64,000 bases of DNA. Origin: Pelodera strongyloides. Lineage: Eukaryota; Nematoda; Chromadorea; Rhabditida; Rhabditidae. The notes beneath the pieces were generated by a model. That model ran no database searches. It was not told the DNA's origin and saw only the letters and a list, made by a program, of their open reading frames with translations. The stretch spans positions 1 through 64,000 of the forward strand of contig JAANDG010000173.1 in the NCBI GenBank assembly GCA_036852015.1, given 5' to 3'. Numbering within the stretch: the first letter of the stretch is position 1; each line of letters opens with the position of its first letter. Shown here piece after piece: positions 48,601 through 61,900 of this stretch. Both the position numbers and the translations under genes were made by a program.

Positions 48601-51600
48601 ACGCTGAGCACCCTTTCGCGACAACCTGGCGGAGTTAGGGCGATATCGCCACTTACCTCTTTCTGTTCCACATATTTTCGCCGCGCGCTAAGTTTACTCA
48701 GTGTCACCAGTCAAAAAACTCTGGTTTGATCGGTTGTTAGATTGAAAATTATTAAAAAAAACATCTTCAGAAACAAGTAGACCGTCAGAAAAAGGTGAAA
48801 AACTACAATGTTCGCCATCTTTTCTACACAAAGCAAATGGCGGCTGCTACGGTTGTTTTCTGCGCTGGAGTGTGCGTTTATCATGACTATTTTGTTTATA
48901 TTTATTAGTTTCTTCTTGGATTACAGTTTGCTCCAGCCGTAGCACTTTCACCCCGTTGCACTGAATGTGAACATTACGAACCAAATAATAGAAGCCTAAT
49001 AATAGTTTTCCAACTCTAATGTAAGTCAGTTAGGAGTTAAGCTGGACGAGGACTTATCCATGTGTATTTTAGCTTCTGCCTCAGCATGATCAACTATGGA
49101 TTGATGTTTAATTTGGAGAAATTATCCGGTTCGATATTTCTCAACTCTGCCTATTTTGGTGTTCTCAGATGGGCGCTCAACTCTATTATGGGTTTCTTGG
49201 ATTATAGGTGAGCACCCCAAAATAAAAAATACTGTACTATTCAGTTCTCATGCATTCTATGCAAATTCTATGTACCTGTCTGTGGCTTATGTTTTGCGGC
49301 GAAAGAGTTAATACATACGGTAGATTGCGTTTTCGCTAATGAATATGTAGAATGTTTTCGGGATTGTCTGTGGTACTGGGCATTTAGCACATACAGCTAA
49401 CAGCACGGCCAACCCGAACTGGCATTTAGCCTGTTTCGTTGTCGAAAGTCTATCCCGAACGCGCTCTAACAATAAGTAATGTGTGTTTTCAGATACGAGA
49501 AATGTGGCCGAAAACTTTTTCACTTTTGTGCCCAATTCACCGTTTTTCTGTGTTTATCCGTTATTGCGACTGTTCACATATTTGGTACGTTATATTTTTT
49601 GCGTTATCCCTCATATCCATTCATGCTACATACAAATAATAGATAAAACTCAAACTATGTTAGTGCTATGCACTAATCAATTAAAAGAATATTACTTTTT
49701 TTTAGGTAAGACCGAGGACCTTTCGCAGGTAGTTCGCTTCAGCACAATAATTGCCACAGCCGTTTGTTCGCAGGTATTACTACTTTTTTTTTTAAACCAT
49801 AAGGCTATTTTGAATCCGATTTTGGATAGGTGCATCCCATGCTCCATTTTCAATGCAGTTGTCCAGTGAACGTTTGTGTTTGTTGATAGCTGACGCGGCT
49901 CTATTGCATACAATGAAGGAGCCAAATTTCTGAAGTGTCCGATCCCTTTAAAGTAGGAGGCTCACGGGAATGAAGTGCTCAAATGGTTTCCTTTTATCGA
50001 AAGATGATGGTATTAAGTTCCGAAAGACATGGTTTACAATGCAAAAGCTTTTAACTGGAAGGAGTAAATCAATATAAAACTATGAATTCTATCAAAATTT
50101 TGGATCGTAAAAAATAGTTGATTTCCATAGTGGGCATGCAAATTTTGTGCTGGCTTGCAAAATGACTTGTAAATTTGCATGTTTAGCTTTGAAGTCTACC
50201 TTGCATACGATAGGTTATTTTATTTGACTTCGAGTTCTTAGATTAATTAATTCCTCCAAACTAAAGCGCTGAACCTTATAATACTTGTTTTTTTGGAAGA
50301 TAAACCCATTATCCTTCGATAAAAGGAAACTATCTGAGCACTTCATTCTCGTGAGCCTCCTCCTTTAAACAATCCAGATTCTTGACCCGGTTCTAATTAT
50401 GTAATTGTTCATCGTTCAGGTCTACCTGTCCAAGGGCATTACTTCGGTAGAATTCTACCCTACAGTGGTGAGGAACACTGCTGTTTCATTCAAATCAACC
50501 TGGAGCAGAGTTGGCACAATACTCGCGCCACAACTATTTCTCGTGGTAAGTAACCAAATCACCTTGTTGCCTGCTGCTGAAACGTGGCGCTTTCGCCGCA
50601 CAAGAAAGAGGAGGGACGGCGGCTGGTCTGCGCAAAAAGTTATACATTGCCAGTTGATGTACGCGCAGCACACTTTTTGGATTGGATTCGGCGCTTCTGC
50701 TACTCCAAACTGACAATTTTTTGGCGCACCTCTGGCGCAGAAAACAATCCAAGAAAAAGCCGAATACTTTTTTTTTGCACAGTCGTATCATTTATGAAAT
50801 TGCCCGGTAGCCGGAGTAGCTCGTCTTTGGGCAACTACTTGTGCATTATGAAGGAAGGGTAATTACTTGAAGAGAAGGCGCTTTGTATATGTGCACTATG
50901 CAAACGAGTATATATACATTTTCAGACACCGTGGAAGCCAGTTCCTTACATAATCATGACATGTATGTCTCTATGGGACGCAATTTGCTTTCAGGTATTT
51001 ACTATTATTATTCGTGTCTATTGGTCCAGTCTGTGTTTGACCACCAACTTTTAACCGGCAAACTACCTAAAAAAAATTAGCATATTACTTTTCCATATTT
51101 GCTCCCCCCCCCCCCCCCCCCCCCCACCAGAAATATTTGCTCGCCGCAATTTTTTCTAAAATATTATTTTATTTTCATTTCATTAAAAATTATTTCTCCA
51201 TTTATTTTTTTGTCCCGATTCAAGGTCCATGGGAAAACCATAATTTTCTTTTTCTATCTTTGACATGGTCAGGACCAGTAGATTTAATTAATCTTCCTAG
51301 ATTAAAATCTGTGCGCGCAAATTTATTATTTATTACACATCGTTTTTATGTAAACGTGGGAATGTGAAACTGAACGTGTTGTTTATAAAAAAAATGGGAA
51401 AAAAGTTTATTTGTGAACATAACTATAACAACTATTATAGAAACTTATATTATAGTTACAAATCTAACAAAAATGTATCCGGGTACTTACAATATCACGT
51501 ATCGTGTCTGGTAAAATGCCAAAAAAATATATTTACCTCCGCCTAAAAATGGTTTTGTAAGCATTTAGTTTGTGATAATAAATCACCAATAAGAGGCAAA

Positions 51601-51979
51601 AAAAAGATAAAACAAATCTGTTTTCTACGCGATAACGCATTATTTACCTTGAAAAAAAAGTTTGATGTTTCGCATAACTGTGAGAGACGATGAAGTATAC
51701 TTAAAATAGACGATGGATATAAATTTTTTCTATAAATAAACATGGGTATATGATACAAATAGATAATTCTTAAATATATTGAAATAAATGTAATATAGGA
51801 ATATAGATAGAAATAAACCATGAATAATACATTTTCAGATTGTTCTACCTGAAACAAAGGGTCGAGGAATGATAGACGGACTGCCAGAAAAGAAGAGTAA
51901 ACTCATAAAAAGAGATCAACGCCATAAGCAATTACTCCTTGTAGACGAGGAAAAGGGTCGACAGATCGAGTCCACTTGA
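45626..51979 (+). CDS. SLC22-type organic ion transporter (major facilitator), 535 aa
   Basis: Thirteen exons agree in phase: 45626-45794, 46684-46829, 47115-47234, 47558-47679, 47944-48120, 48264-48405, 48771-48871, 49073-49207, 49493-49584, 49706-49773, 50420-50545, 50926-50994, 51839-51979. The layout is that of SLC22. A first helix is followed by a long Cys-containing extracellular loop encoded by 46684-46829 (with a possible NTT glycosylation site), then GHLSDKYGRRR after helix 2-3 (~135-145), FLFESPRWL at the central loop (~246), FYPTVVRNTAVSF and LAPQ late in the second half, and LPETKGRG near the C-terminus (~492). Family members move organic cations, carnitine or organic anions across the plasma membrane; the substrate cannot be read here. 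The start is 1 nt after a TTTCAG acceptor. Three introns hold palindromic elements, GC-rich patches or a 22-base C run. AATAAA lies 157 bases past the stop. Confidence 0.93.
45843..46252. mobile_element. Diverged palindromic TTAA element, AGGGTCAGG family
   Basis: The left end AGGGTCAGGGTCAGTTCAG after TTAA (45839-45842) is mirrored imperfectly by a right end finishing GGCTGACCCT, where the flanking TTAA has decayed. It lies in the first intron of the SLC22 gene beside a relative at 46319-46561. Confidence 0.65.
46319..46561. mobile_element. Palindromic TTAA element, AGGGTCAGG family
   Basis: AGGGTCAGGCCCATTTCAAA on the left is mirrored by TTTGAAATGGGCCTGACC on the right, with TTAA at 46315-46318 and 46562-46565. 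The interior shares GACATGGAGAATC-like words with the neighbour at 45843-46252. Confidence 0.85.
49952..50364. mobile_element. Palindromic TTAA element in an SLC22 intron
   Basis: About 413 bp. Arms AGTAGGAGGCTCACGGG and CGTGAGCCTCCTCCT are inverted, with TTAA at 49948-49951 and 50365-50368. Pairing continues inward (CAAATGGTTTCCTTTTATCG with its partner). It occupies most of the intron 49774-50419. Confidence 0.85.
51104..51125 (+). repeat. 22-base C homopolymer
   Basis: An uninterrupted run of 22 C in the last intron of the SLC22 gene. The opposite strand is a G run able to form a quadruplex. Confidence 0.95.
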
Positions 51980-54900
51980 TGGCAAACTTTTTGCCAACTA
52001 CATATACATATCGTAGTACGAATATGTTGCGATCTCACGGATGAATAACTACTTATAGAATAACTATTTACAGTTTGTTATGTTTTCTCACTCAATCAAT
52101 GCTCAATTACTAAATGTTGCGTGTACAGTACAAAGAATAAAGTTTTTTTCCTCTTTTTTACAATAACGAATTATACAGTACACTTCAAAACTCGGTGTGC
52201 AATTTCAGTTGGACGACCGCCTGCGCACTGTGTTGTGCGCCGCAGGTGTGCCACAGGTGCGCCACAGTTGCGCTACAAACCCTTGCGACGATGGCGCTCG
52301 CTCTCCCTTTCAGTAAGGACAACAGTAATTGCAAAAATTGGTTCACCTGCAAAGTAGTCTTGTTTGGATTGGCCGATTGCCAACAAATACTCACTCGCGA
52401 TTCCGCTTCGCTTTTGTTTATATAAAGGTTTCCTTCACCGATTCTTTTATTTGACAGATCAATTAAAAGTAGACTGCTGCAAATGATGAGTATTCAGTCT
52501 TGCAAGTGCACCTGCACCTCCTTTGATTTGAAATGAAATCCAAACGGCTTGAGTTTGACTCAGTGAGGTTTGTGGAACTTCCAAAGTATTATTTTTATGG
52601 AAGTTAACGCATTATATGGCTCTTCAAATGTTGGAAGGGTACCTACCAGATCTAAACACTGAGCTTTCGTCACATGACAAACCGTTATTTTACAGTGAAA
52701 ATATCTTGTAAATAAGTTTAAGTAAGTGTAAATAAACAGGCGTATTTTCTGCAGGTAAACAAAAACAGATAAATCTAAATTAACACAGCATTTTATCCTA
52801 TCTATACTCACGTTGGAGAATTGTTTGATTTATTACCGAAGCGGAACAAAAATAGATAACGCAAGAGTGTTCTTCTGCCCTGGCCATGCCTCCGGAAAAC
52901 ACGCAAGTTCCTTTTCAGTTTTGCTTCGATGTGATAATAATAATCATAATAGTCATAATAATAATTTTCAAGCATCTTCACACATTGATAGGCACATGTG
53001 GGCGCACGGTATAGTGATACATAATTTACTTTTCTTAAATAACGGAAAGTATGTGTATGTTTTCTAGAAAAGTGCAAGCATAACACTCTGTGAATATTTA
53101 TCTTGATAAAACAAGGATTCGGTTTGTAAACAGTTTTATTTTCTTGTTTATTTTGGTGAAGCAGATAAGAAAATATTCAATGGCAAACGCTTCCATTTTC
53201 ATTTTTTCCAATATTCCCTTTGATTGATTATTTTTGTAAAAGTGCGTGGGAACACATATACATACACTAAAGCTAGGAGCATAACATCCTACTTCATTAC
53301 TGTGTTTTTCAATGGTGTGACATTTGTGCTTTAAATTTTTCGTTCAAATTTGAAGTGTTGTACACCAGTAGGATGTGTTTGCTGCTAACAATAAGTTTTA
53401 GAAAGGAAGAATTTAAACTAATAACATTCAGATAATAGTAAACTCGCCATAAAATGACTACCATCCGTTTGCGTATTATTATTATTACTGGGGAAACATA
53501 GGGTGTCCTGCATCGTAACTTCACACTCCTACCCACCAGGAGCATGCGATAGTCTGGTCTTTAATTTTGCATCGTTCACTTTCCAAAAGAGTTTCTTTTA
53601 ATTTCTCGATGATCACTTTGCGTGAGTTGTTTTAGGCGGTCAGATCTTAACTCTTTATTTCTCCGTTATCTGTTTTTACAATCGCGACAACACTTTTTAT
53701 TCGAATCTCACTAAAGACGAGGGTTCTTTCCTTTTCTATCTATTTAGTGAATTAATTTTGGGGAACCCAAGAATATGTTAATTTTTAATTAGTGTTTTGA
53801 GAACTAAAATAATCGAGAAACTATTATGTAAAAGACTATATAAATTGTTCTTGTTCCACAGAATAGTTTAATGAAATCTAGACACTTTGGTTATACATAT
53901 GTGTCAATTTTTGACAAAACTTCCACACACATGTTACCTCCAAACCCATCTCCAAACTAAATTATGTTGTAAAACGTAGAGTGCAAACGTGTTATACCTA
54001 CCGGACGGTTTGAGAGCGACGATCTATAAATACAGTAGATTCATGTTGGGATATAAATCCGTAGGAATTTATTTATACAATTTATTTTCTGTTTTCGCGC
54101 ATATAAATTGTCCTTCCTTTCCCGAAATGTCGATTAATTTTGCAAAAGTTCATTTCGGTTCCATCTACTGTTTGTTTGATTTTGAGATCTCCGTTTTTAG
54201 GAGAAATAGAACAAAGATCCGAGTTTGTGATAGAAGAATATGAATTTGAACGACATTTTATTCACGAGTTTTTAATCTTTATATTCTATTTCATGCTACG
54301 TTTTCTGTATTATTATTTCAATCCTGTTGTGCTTTTTCTAGTTATTCTGTAAGCTGATGAAATTTTTATCAGAAGATTAAACCGCAGAAAAGCAAAATTG
54401 AATCAAGCAGCAATATTTTGGTGATGACGTTACATTTACTCATGGTAGCAAAGGTGGAGTCAGAGTTATAGTAATTTCCTAGATAATTTTCCTAGTAAGT
54501 CTTCGATTTGGGTCGCAAGACGAAAATCTATCACTGCATATTATCAGGCCTTCGTATGAAATCAGTCGCGAAACTTTTTTGCAACAAAGCGTCTATTAAA
54601 ATATATATGAATTCAAGGAACCGGCGCAGTAATTCAGCGCCGGGGTAATCACCCATATGCTGAGAGCATTTCCACGTGTGGAGTCAAATACAAGGTGCAA
54701 TTTCTTTGTTTCTAGTCTTACCAGCTGATAACTGGATTAATTCGGACGTTTGCACAGTCAAACAACAAATGCATTGTGTGCAAACAAAAAAGATAAAAAA
54801 ATCTGATGATGTCAGAGCAAATGATAGGTTGTGATAGGTTGGTCTTTGTTCTGTCGAGTATAAGTATACACCAGGTAAAATAAACAAACGCGCAAGCTTA

Positions 54901-55948
54901 CCACAAATGGGTTTTGGAAATCGACCTACCTAGAGAAACTCTAGCCAAGTGTAACCCAGCTCTAACTGTTACTTACCGTATTTGAAACATCACATGCTTT
55001 TAGCCAATTTCGCTTTCAAATTCAGCACCCTGTTAAGTCTTCTTCTTTCCTTATTTTACTATGGACACTAAATATTTAATATTTTGTAATACGTCTATTC
55101 CTTGATATTCATATTATGTTTTCAAAACTTTTTGGAGAAAAAAATGTGCTTTGAAGAGAGTGTAAGGCCCAGTGCTTATCGACATCGAGACCCAGACGCT
55201 AGAAACCGCCGAGATCCGTGTTATAAAAAAGAGGCGCAGAATGTTCCCGCGTCTGCCCTCTGTGAGAGCTCCTCCCCACAAAGAAGAAAGGATCGACTCA
55301 CATAAGGCCCCATTCACAATGTGAAAAGCTCGCATTCAATACTGCACTTTACATCTCATATCTCCGATCTATCGATTTGTCACTATGATCCACTCATTTT
55401 TCGCTGTTCCTAACATCCTAGAAAATACGCCAAATTTAAATAATAAAATTAGCTAAGGTCTTAGTTGTTACACCGAAAAGTTATGCATTAATTATAAGAC
55501 TGAACATCAACTTATTAAGCCAAGGACGGAAAGATTTACAGACAAAAATAACATTTTATTTTACCCATAAGTAAATAAATATCTATAAAAAAACAATCAA
55601 TAATGCAATTCGTCGAACTTCTCTGCAGTCTCTCTGTTCTAAACTACAGTAAAAACAAACAACATTTTTCACATTTAGACGTGATTTGTAGCATTCTGTA
55701 CATTACCTTGTTTATTTAAATTTTATTTTTTTATTTTATTTTATGTGTTTTAGAAAATTGTTTAGTTTTGTAAATAGAATGGTTGTTTTTTGTTATTTCG
55801 TTTTGTAGATGGCTTCTTAATTGCGAGGTGTGTTGGGGCTGTGGCTCGCTTATCCGAATACTCCACTCCTTTCTTCTCATGTTTTTTTTTCGTTTTCTCC
55901 TAAACGTTTAAAATTTGGTCTTGCAGCAACTCGGTGAGTTATCCGGTG
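51980..55948. other. Spacer without a recognised gene
   Basis: About 4 kb. The first 160 bases are probably the SLC22 3' untranslated region. GC-rich patches lie at 52210-52300 and about 55160-55310. The latter is open on both strands but has no splice pair, start or family I can name. The rest is AT-rich. Confidence 0.4.
52136..52141 (+). terminator. Poly(A) signal of the SLC22 gene
   Basis: AATAAA 157 bases after the stop codon, followed by a T-rich stretch. Confidence 0.6.
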
Positions 55949-58900
55949 ATGGCCGATTCTTCTGAGCAACCACCAGCTCTTTCGATTCTGTCTACGCGAG
56001 GAGCTGTAGAGGAACAAACAAAGGTTAGTGTTTGGTTTTATTATACGTAACGTAACGTGTTTATGCTGCTTTATGTTTTAATCGGTACTATTGTACTTTA
56101 CGTGCCGCAGTGGGGTCAAAAAAAATTTTTTCCTTAAAAACTTCCTATAATATGTAATTGGCCATGTTAGTTCTGTGGTATTCTGTTATACATTAAGTGG
56201 TTCTGTCCATTCAAGTATATATGCTTGCAATTTATCTGCGGTTTCTGAAATTAGGAAGCCTCATTATATCTATTTTGGGTAATTTGCGTGCTAGTTCCCC
56301 TTTTTCAATAAAATTTTTCGGCATACTTGCAAACCCCATAAAGCGCCACTATAATAAAAAAAACGAAAAGAACAGAAACATGTATTTTGTTTTACTGGAA
56401 GACCACACATTTGTGTAAATTCTTGTGTTGTAATTATTAAATTAAAACCTATTATTCGAGAACGAGAACTGGATTGAACATTAATTGTTATTTTTTGTTG
56501 ATATTGCTTATTTTCAAATGAATCCAATAATTCCAATGATTATTACCGCTCCCTGTGAAGTGGTAACTTGTATACTTGTATTTACATGCATTTTGATTCG
56601 AATCGTGGTCGCTGTACTTAAGCAGCTTTGCTTTCAGTATAGTGTGTTACTGCTATTTGGCGATTATTATGAGAAAACTGTCACTATTTCTTCTTATTAC
56701 GTAACTAGTCTAATTGTCTAATTACTCCCGTTATTGGTCATTTTGTTGGTTGTTAGTTTCGTTTCGCATTTGCTTTATCAAAAGTTCGCGTTCAGCTTTC
56801 AAGGGCGTCGTTCCATAGTTCACGTAGACTTCAGACATGTGCAATTGCAATTAGTTAATGATATTCGGGTAGTAACAGATGGGTGGAAACTAAACATTTT
56901 GTAGAAGAAAAAGAGCGAAAAGAGCGTGAAGAACCACTGGATCAAACGCCGGCTCTCCAGCTTGCATGATCTACTTTCCGTAAGCAATCTTATTGTTGTT
57001 TGCAGAAAAGTTAGGTGCCACTTAGCCAATTACCACAACAATGTAATTAATGCTATCCATGTTTGTTGCATTATTAACTAATCGTGCGACGCGATGCATC
57101 GCAGTGAAAAGTTGTTTTAGTGATGCAATGAGGATTGCGTTTTATGATGGAAGTTACATACAATTACTGTGTTTGTGACCTGAGGCCATATTCACCACTC
57201 AATTCCCAATATTTTCTCGGCGTGTCTCACATTAGAATGCTATTTTCTGTCCCCAGGGAATATTTCCCCGGGGGAATCGGAGGGTGAATATGGCCTCAGA
57301 CTCAGGTGTGTTGCGATATGGTGGTGTTTGTGATGTTGGTGTGTATAGTTCTATAACTGTTCTTTGTTGTACGCACATTACCTATGTACATGTGCAGTTT
57401 TATACCTATGCCACTACTGATTACTTATTACCGCATATATGGTCAAATATTCGTTTGTCGATGCTAATCCTAAATGGCAGAATGTCACTCAAAAACGCAC
57501 TGGCTTGTATGTCTACTCATTAATATTAACTCTTTGTTGTTAGTTCTGGGAGCTTTTAGTTTCACTTAGTATTTTTCGTGACACGCTACAAGTTTAATGT
57601 GTGCTGAATTTTCGTATACGATTTTCCATGTGCTTCGTAATTGTACTTTTACTCTGCACATAACAAATATTCCAACTGTTTGCTTATACGCTTACTTATC
57701 AAGCAAATCCTAACATTGCTCCTACAGCTATTATTTCACATTTATCGTAGGTTTTCATCTATAATATATTCTCATAGAAACATCCACTGAGTAGTGTTTT
57801 AGTTGCTTATTCACTGTAAATTGTGAATACCTCTGAAAATATAATAACGTTCTAGGAGAATGTTCCACCACCCGCGTGCACAAGCCCCACACAAACTCAG
57901 AAGCGCAACCGTGTGTACAAAATTGTATTGACCGGGGGACCTTGTGGAGGAAAGACTACCGGACAGGTTTGAGTTTGATCGAAAACTATTTTCTTACGTT
58001 CGAAATTTTACCACTTATCGGCATAGGGCTTGTGTAAATTACAACTCACTCACATAAGTCATATAGCTGGTGAACAACTGCATTAACAATTGAATAACAA
58101 CTATTGAAATAAGGAAAGCGTTATCGTAAAATATCTATTTTTTTTTTAAATTTTCATCTTTGTTACTCTGACATCTGACAGTCTAACATTCTCTGTATAG
58201 CTATTATTCCATTTTTAGTATGACTCTAACCTTCATTGTATTGTTCTGCTTTAGTATATGTTCATCAAAATGAACATACTCTAGGTTCGACTGGCCACGT
58301 TCTTTGAGAATGCCGGCTGGAAGGTATTCACTGTGCCAGAGACCGCAACCATTCTGCTCGGAGGAGGTAACTTACCTTTGTTCACTTAATTTGTTCCTCT
58401 TTATGTACCAGAGTACCGTTTGGTATCATTTCTTTCATCGAAATTCGTAATTTAAGATACTACGATACTAGTGTATCGTAGTATCTTAACATTACGGTAT
58501 TAGGTTTAACGGTTAAGTAATGCTCCTTCCTGTCTTTCCTTCAGTATTTGAATGTGCCTGCGTGCGTATGAAAGTTAGCGCTATTTGTTGAAACGATAAT
58601 CGTGTGATTAGCGAGAGTAGTGTGGCAAACAAACCTCCTTATCAGATCAGTAGCTCCATTCCATTGCTACTTGCTAGATAAGAATTCTGGAAATGGGACT
58701 TATTTTGATAACACAAAAGATAATACTTGCTTTGTATCCTGGGATTGTAAAAAAATAGTTGCTAAATGAGGATGTAAGTAACCCCCACCAATTAGTGTCC
58801 GTGCATTCGTGCAATTAGTTATTAGTTGGTGAAAGGTGAAAGAGTTTAGGCATGAGATTAGGCGAAAGATTTATTTTAAAGTATTAGGCAAACAATTAAG

Positions 58901-61900
58901 AAATTGTTGGTGTCCGTGCACACGCACTCTCGGAATCCGTGGGAATTCTTTGCTGAAATTAAAGAAGTGAAATGACAGAGTGACTGAGTTTTAGGCGTCA
59001 AATTTGCTGAACTATCTGCGAAACAGGCCTACGAATTCCAAAAGGATCTACTTCTCACATTGCTACGTATTGAAGATGTGAGTTGCGTATTTCACAAATA
59101 TGATGGAAAGAATTATATGGTTGAAATAGTACGTTTGAGAAGCCGAATCGACCATAGAACATATAACAGATTATAGGGCGTTTCACCTGTTTCACTTCTT
59201 TAGACCTTTTCCGTTAGCGCTCCATCAATTATTCACGCATCCTCTCCGGTTTCAAGCTCACTGGATTCTATTACAGGCTTACTTAATTGTAATACGTACT
59301 GTACCAGTCGGCTAACGCCGTCTGAGCCGATTTTTCATTATCGAAATAAGATTGCATACTTACAAAACGTAGAAATTTTCTTCGTAACATGCATCCTCAC
59401 AGTCAAGCAGACAGGCAGATAAACTTTCTTCCTTTTAGTATATAAGATTGAAGATGTGTTTTCAGGTGTTTTTCAACCAAGCTCGTCTGGTCACTGACAG
59501 AAATGTGCTGGTAATCTGCGACCGCGGTGCAATGGACCCGAGTGCGTATATTGATGTGCAGGGATGGAAACAAATGCTTCACGATTGCGGATTGGATCAA
59601 TTCAGTCTCAGAGATGGCCGATATGACCAGGTATCTTATTATGTTGAATAGTTGAATTATTGGTCCTTTCCTATTATTCCACAGTGACAGTCTCACTTCC
59701 TCACTTCGGTTATCTTGATACCTCTGGACGTCTAACGCTTGCTCACTTCGGTTATCTTAATACATCTGGACTTCTAACTAAGGTTGAAAAAAAAATAAAA
59801 GCACTTTGTCATCCATTAGTGATGTGTAGTGTTCCTTATGTAGTTGTGGATTCCTGCATCAAATGATTTCGAAGTTGAATTATATTTTAGTTTGCATTTT
59901 CCTTTGGTTAGGTTGTGCATATGGTCACCGCAGCCGATGGTGCGGAAAAGTTCTACACTCTTTCCAATAATGACACTAGAAAGGAGGGACTGGATGATGC
60001 TAAGAGACAGGATTCCTTGACCAGAAGTGTAAGTTTCTCTTTTGGAGAGCTCAAATTGCCGTTTAGGTAGGTACCCTCCTATTTTTCACAAGCTTTTTTT
60101 CAAATTACATTTGTCCAAGACAGCAGCCAGCTCACTGCATGCGTTTCCAACTTGACGTCTTACCTTTTCAACGAAACATTGCGTTGTTGCAATGCTGTGA
60201 AAATATCGTGTTCTTGTTGGGATTAAGGAGCTGTGGTTCGGTTGACCATCACTATGGTTCGCGGTTGAATGTGATTTAGTGATAATCCCTTGTTAAGGTT
60301 TGGGTCGGCCATCCTTATGTAGACGTTATCGACAACAGCGAATGCACAAAGTTTGATGACAAAATATTGAAGTTGGTTCAGGTTGGTCCTTTATTCGATA
60401 CTTTTTGTCCCTTAATTCTACTGTACACGATATGTATTCATATAGATTACTAGGGTTTACAGAGGTTTTGGAGGGTTAGTTAAACCAGTGCGTATTCTCC
60501 CGATATGTAGATGTATGCACACTGTAATCCCAGGCATGTACCGTAACCTTACTTTTTTGTAGGTGGTTTGTGACAGAGCCGGGCTCGAGTACAATGATCG
60601 ACTGGCCAAGAACAGCAAGTGAGTTATTGTCGATACTGGTATTATTATTATATTAACCTAAGTTGGAATGTTGTTCTGATTATATGGCGCGAGAGAAACA
60701 TGACATTTTAGTTAGCTGCGAGTAATCTTTATGATAATTCGTTTAGGAAGCGCAAGTGGTTGGTATCTGCAATGGATATGACCCATTTCCCGAAATACGA
60801 GGAATTTTCCGTCAAACACGATTATTTGTTGTCTGACTCGAAAGATTATCAGGTTTCGATTCTTTGCATTTCTTTTTTTCTATTCGTTTTATATATTATA
60901 CATTTTTATTGTATTTGGTTTTTATTACACCTAATGTTGTAACACTGTTCGTTTAAAAGCGAATATTTGCGACTCAAACAAATGATGAACCCGCTATACG
61001 CCTTTTTTGGCATTCCTGCGGGATTGTTACCCATAGAAGGATAGAAACCAGGTAGGCGAACTGGATAATTTGCATGAGTATGATTAATTATTAAGACTGA
61101 AATTAAGGCTCGAATCCGTTCTCGAATGCAGAATGGAAAGATCACGCACACGTTGACGACGAGGCAACTTGTGAAAGGGGAAGTTGTTGAGACGAGGATG
61201 GCACTCACGAAGAGGGAGTACGAGGGGTGAGTCCATGCTCAATTACCAATATTTTGTTTAGTAACCAATATACTAGTCCTAGATAAATTCGTAGCCTATA
61301 AGCAATACAACCTTTTGGTCTGGTCACTGATGTTTTTTAAATGTCAGTGGTTTTGACTATCTTTTCTTAAACGATAAATATTAGTATCTTAGTATTGTTA
61401 TTTCTGAGTACTTGATGATTTTTTTAGAAGCTAGAGGATTTTGTTTGGGTTTTGTTCATTCGTTGCCCAACATAAAATCCCGATGTTTCATCTGGCTTAT
61501 TAATGTTTGAATTCTTTCGGTTATTTCTTATTGTAATATATTTTTTGTCATTTTCAGTTATCTGAATCTGAAGGACAAGTCTCGTGCCCGTCTGCACAAG
61601 AAGCGTCGTTGCTTCAATTATGGGATTCAGTTCTTCCATCTGGACATCTATGTGTCCCCGATGCCCCCCAGTGGAGGGCATAAGCAGTTGATGCTACTCG
61701 AGACATATACCACTCACCCGGTTAGTTGTGCCCATATGTTAGCTTACACATATTATTTGAAGAATTAATAGATAATATATAAATCGATAGAAAAGATGAA
61801 GGATAGTAGAGGCTAGACGATAACATAGCAAGAGGACGAACGAGGACGAGCGAGCCTTACCGTTCGTAAAGTAAATCAAGATTATACATATGTTTATTGG

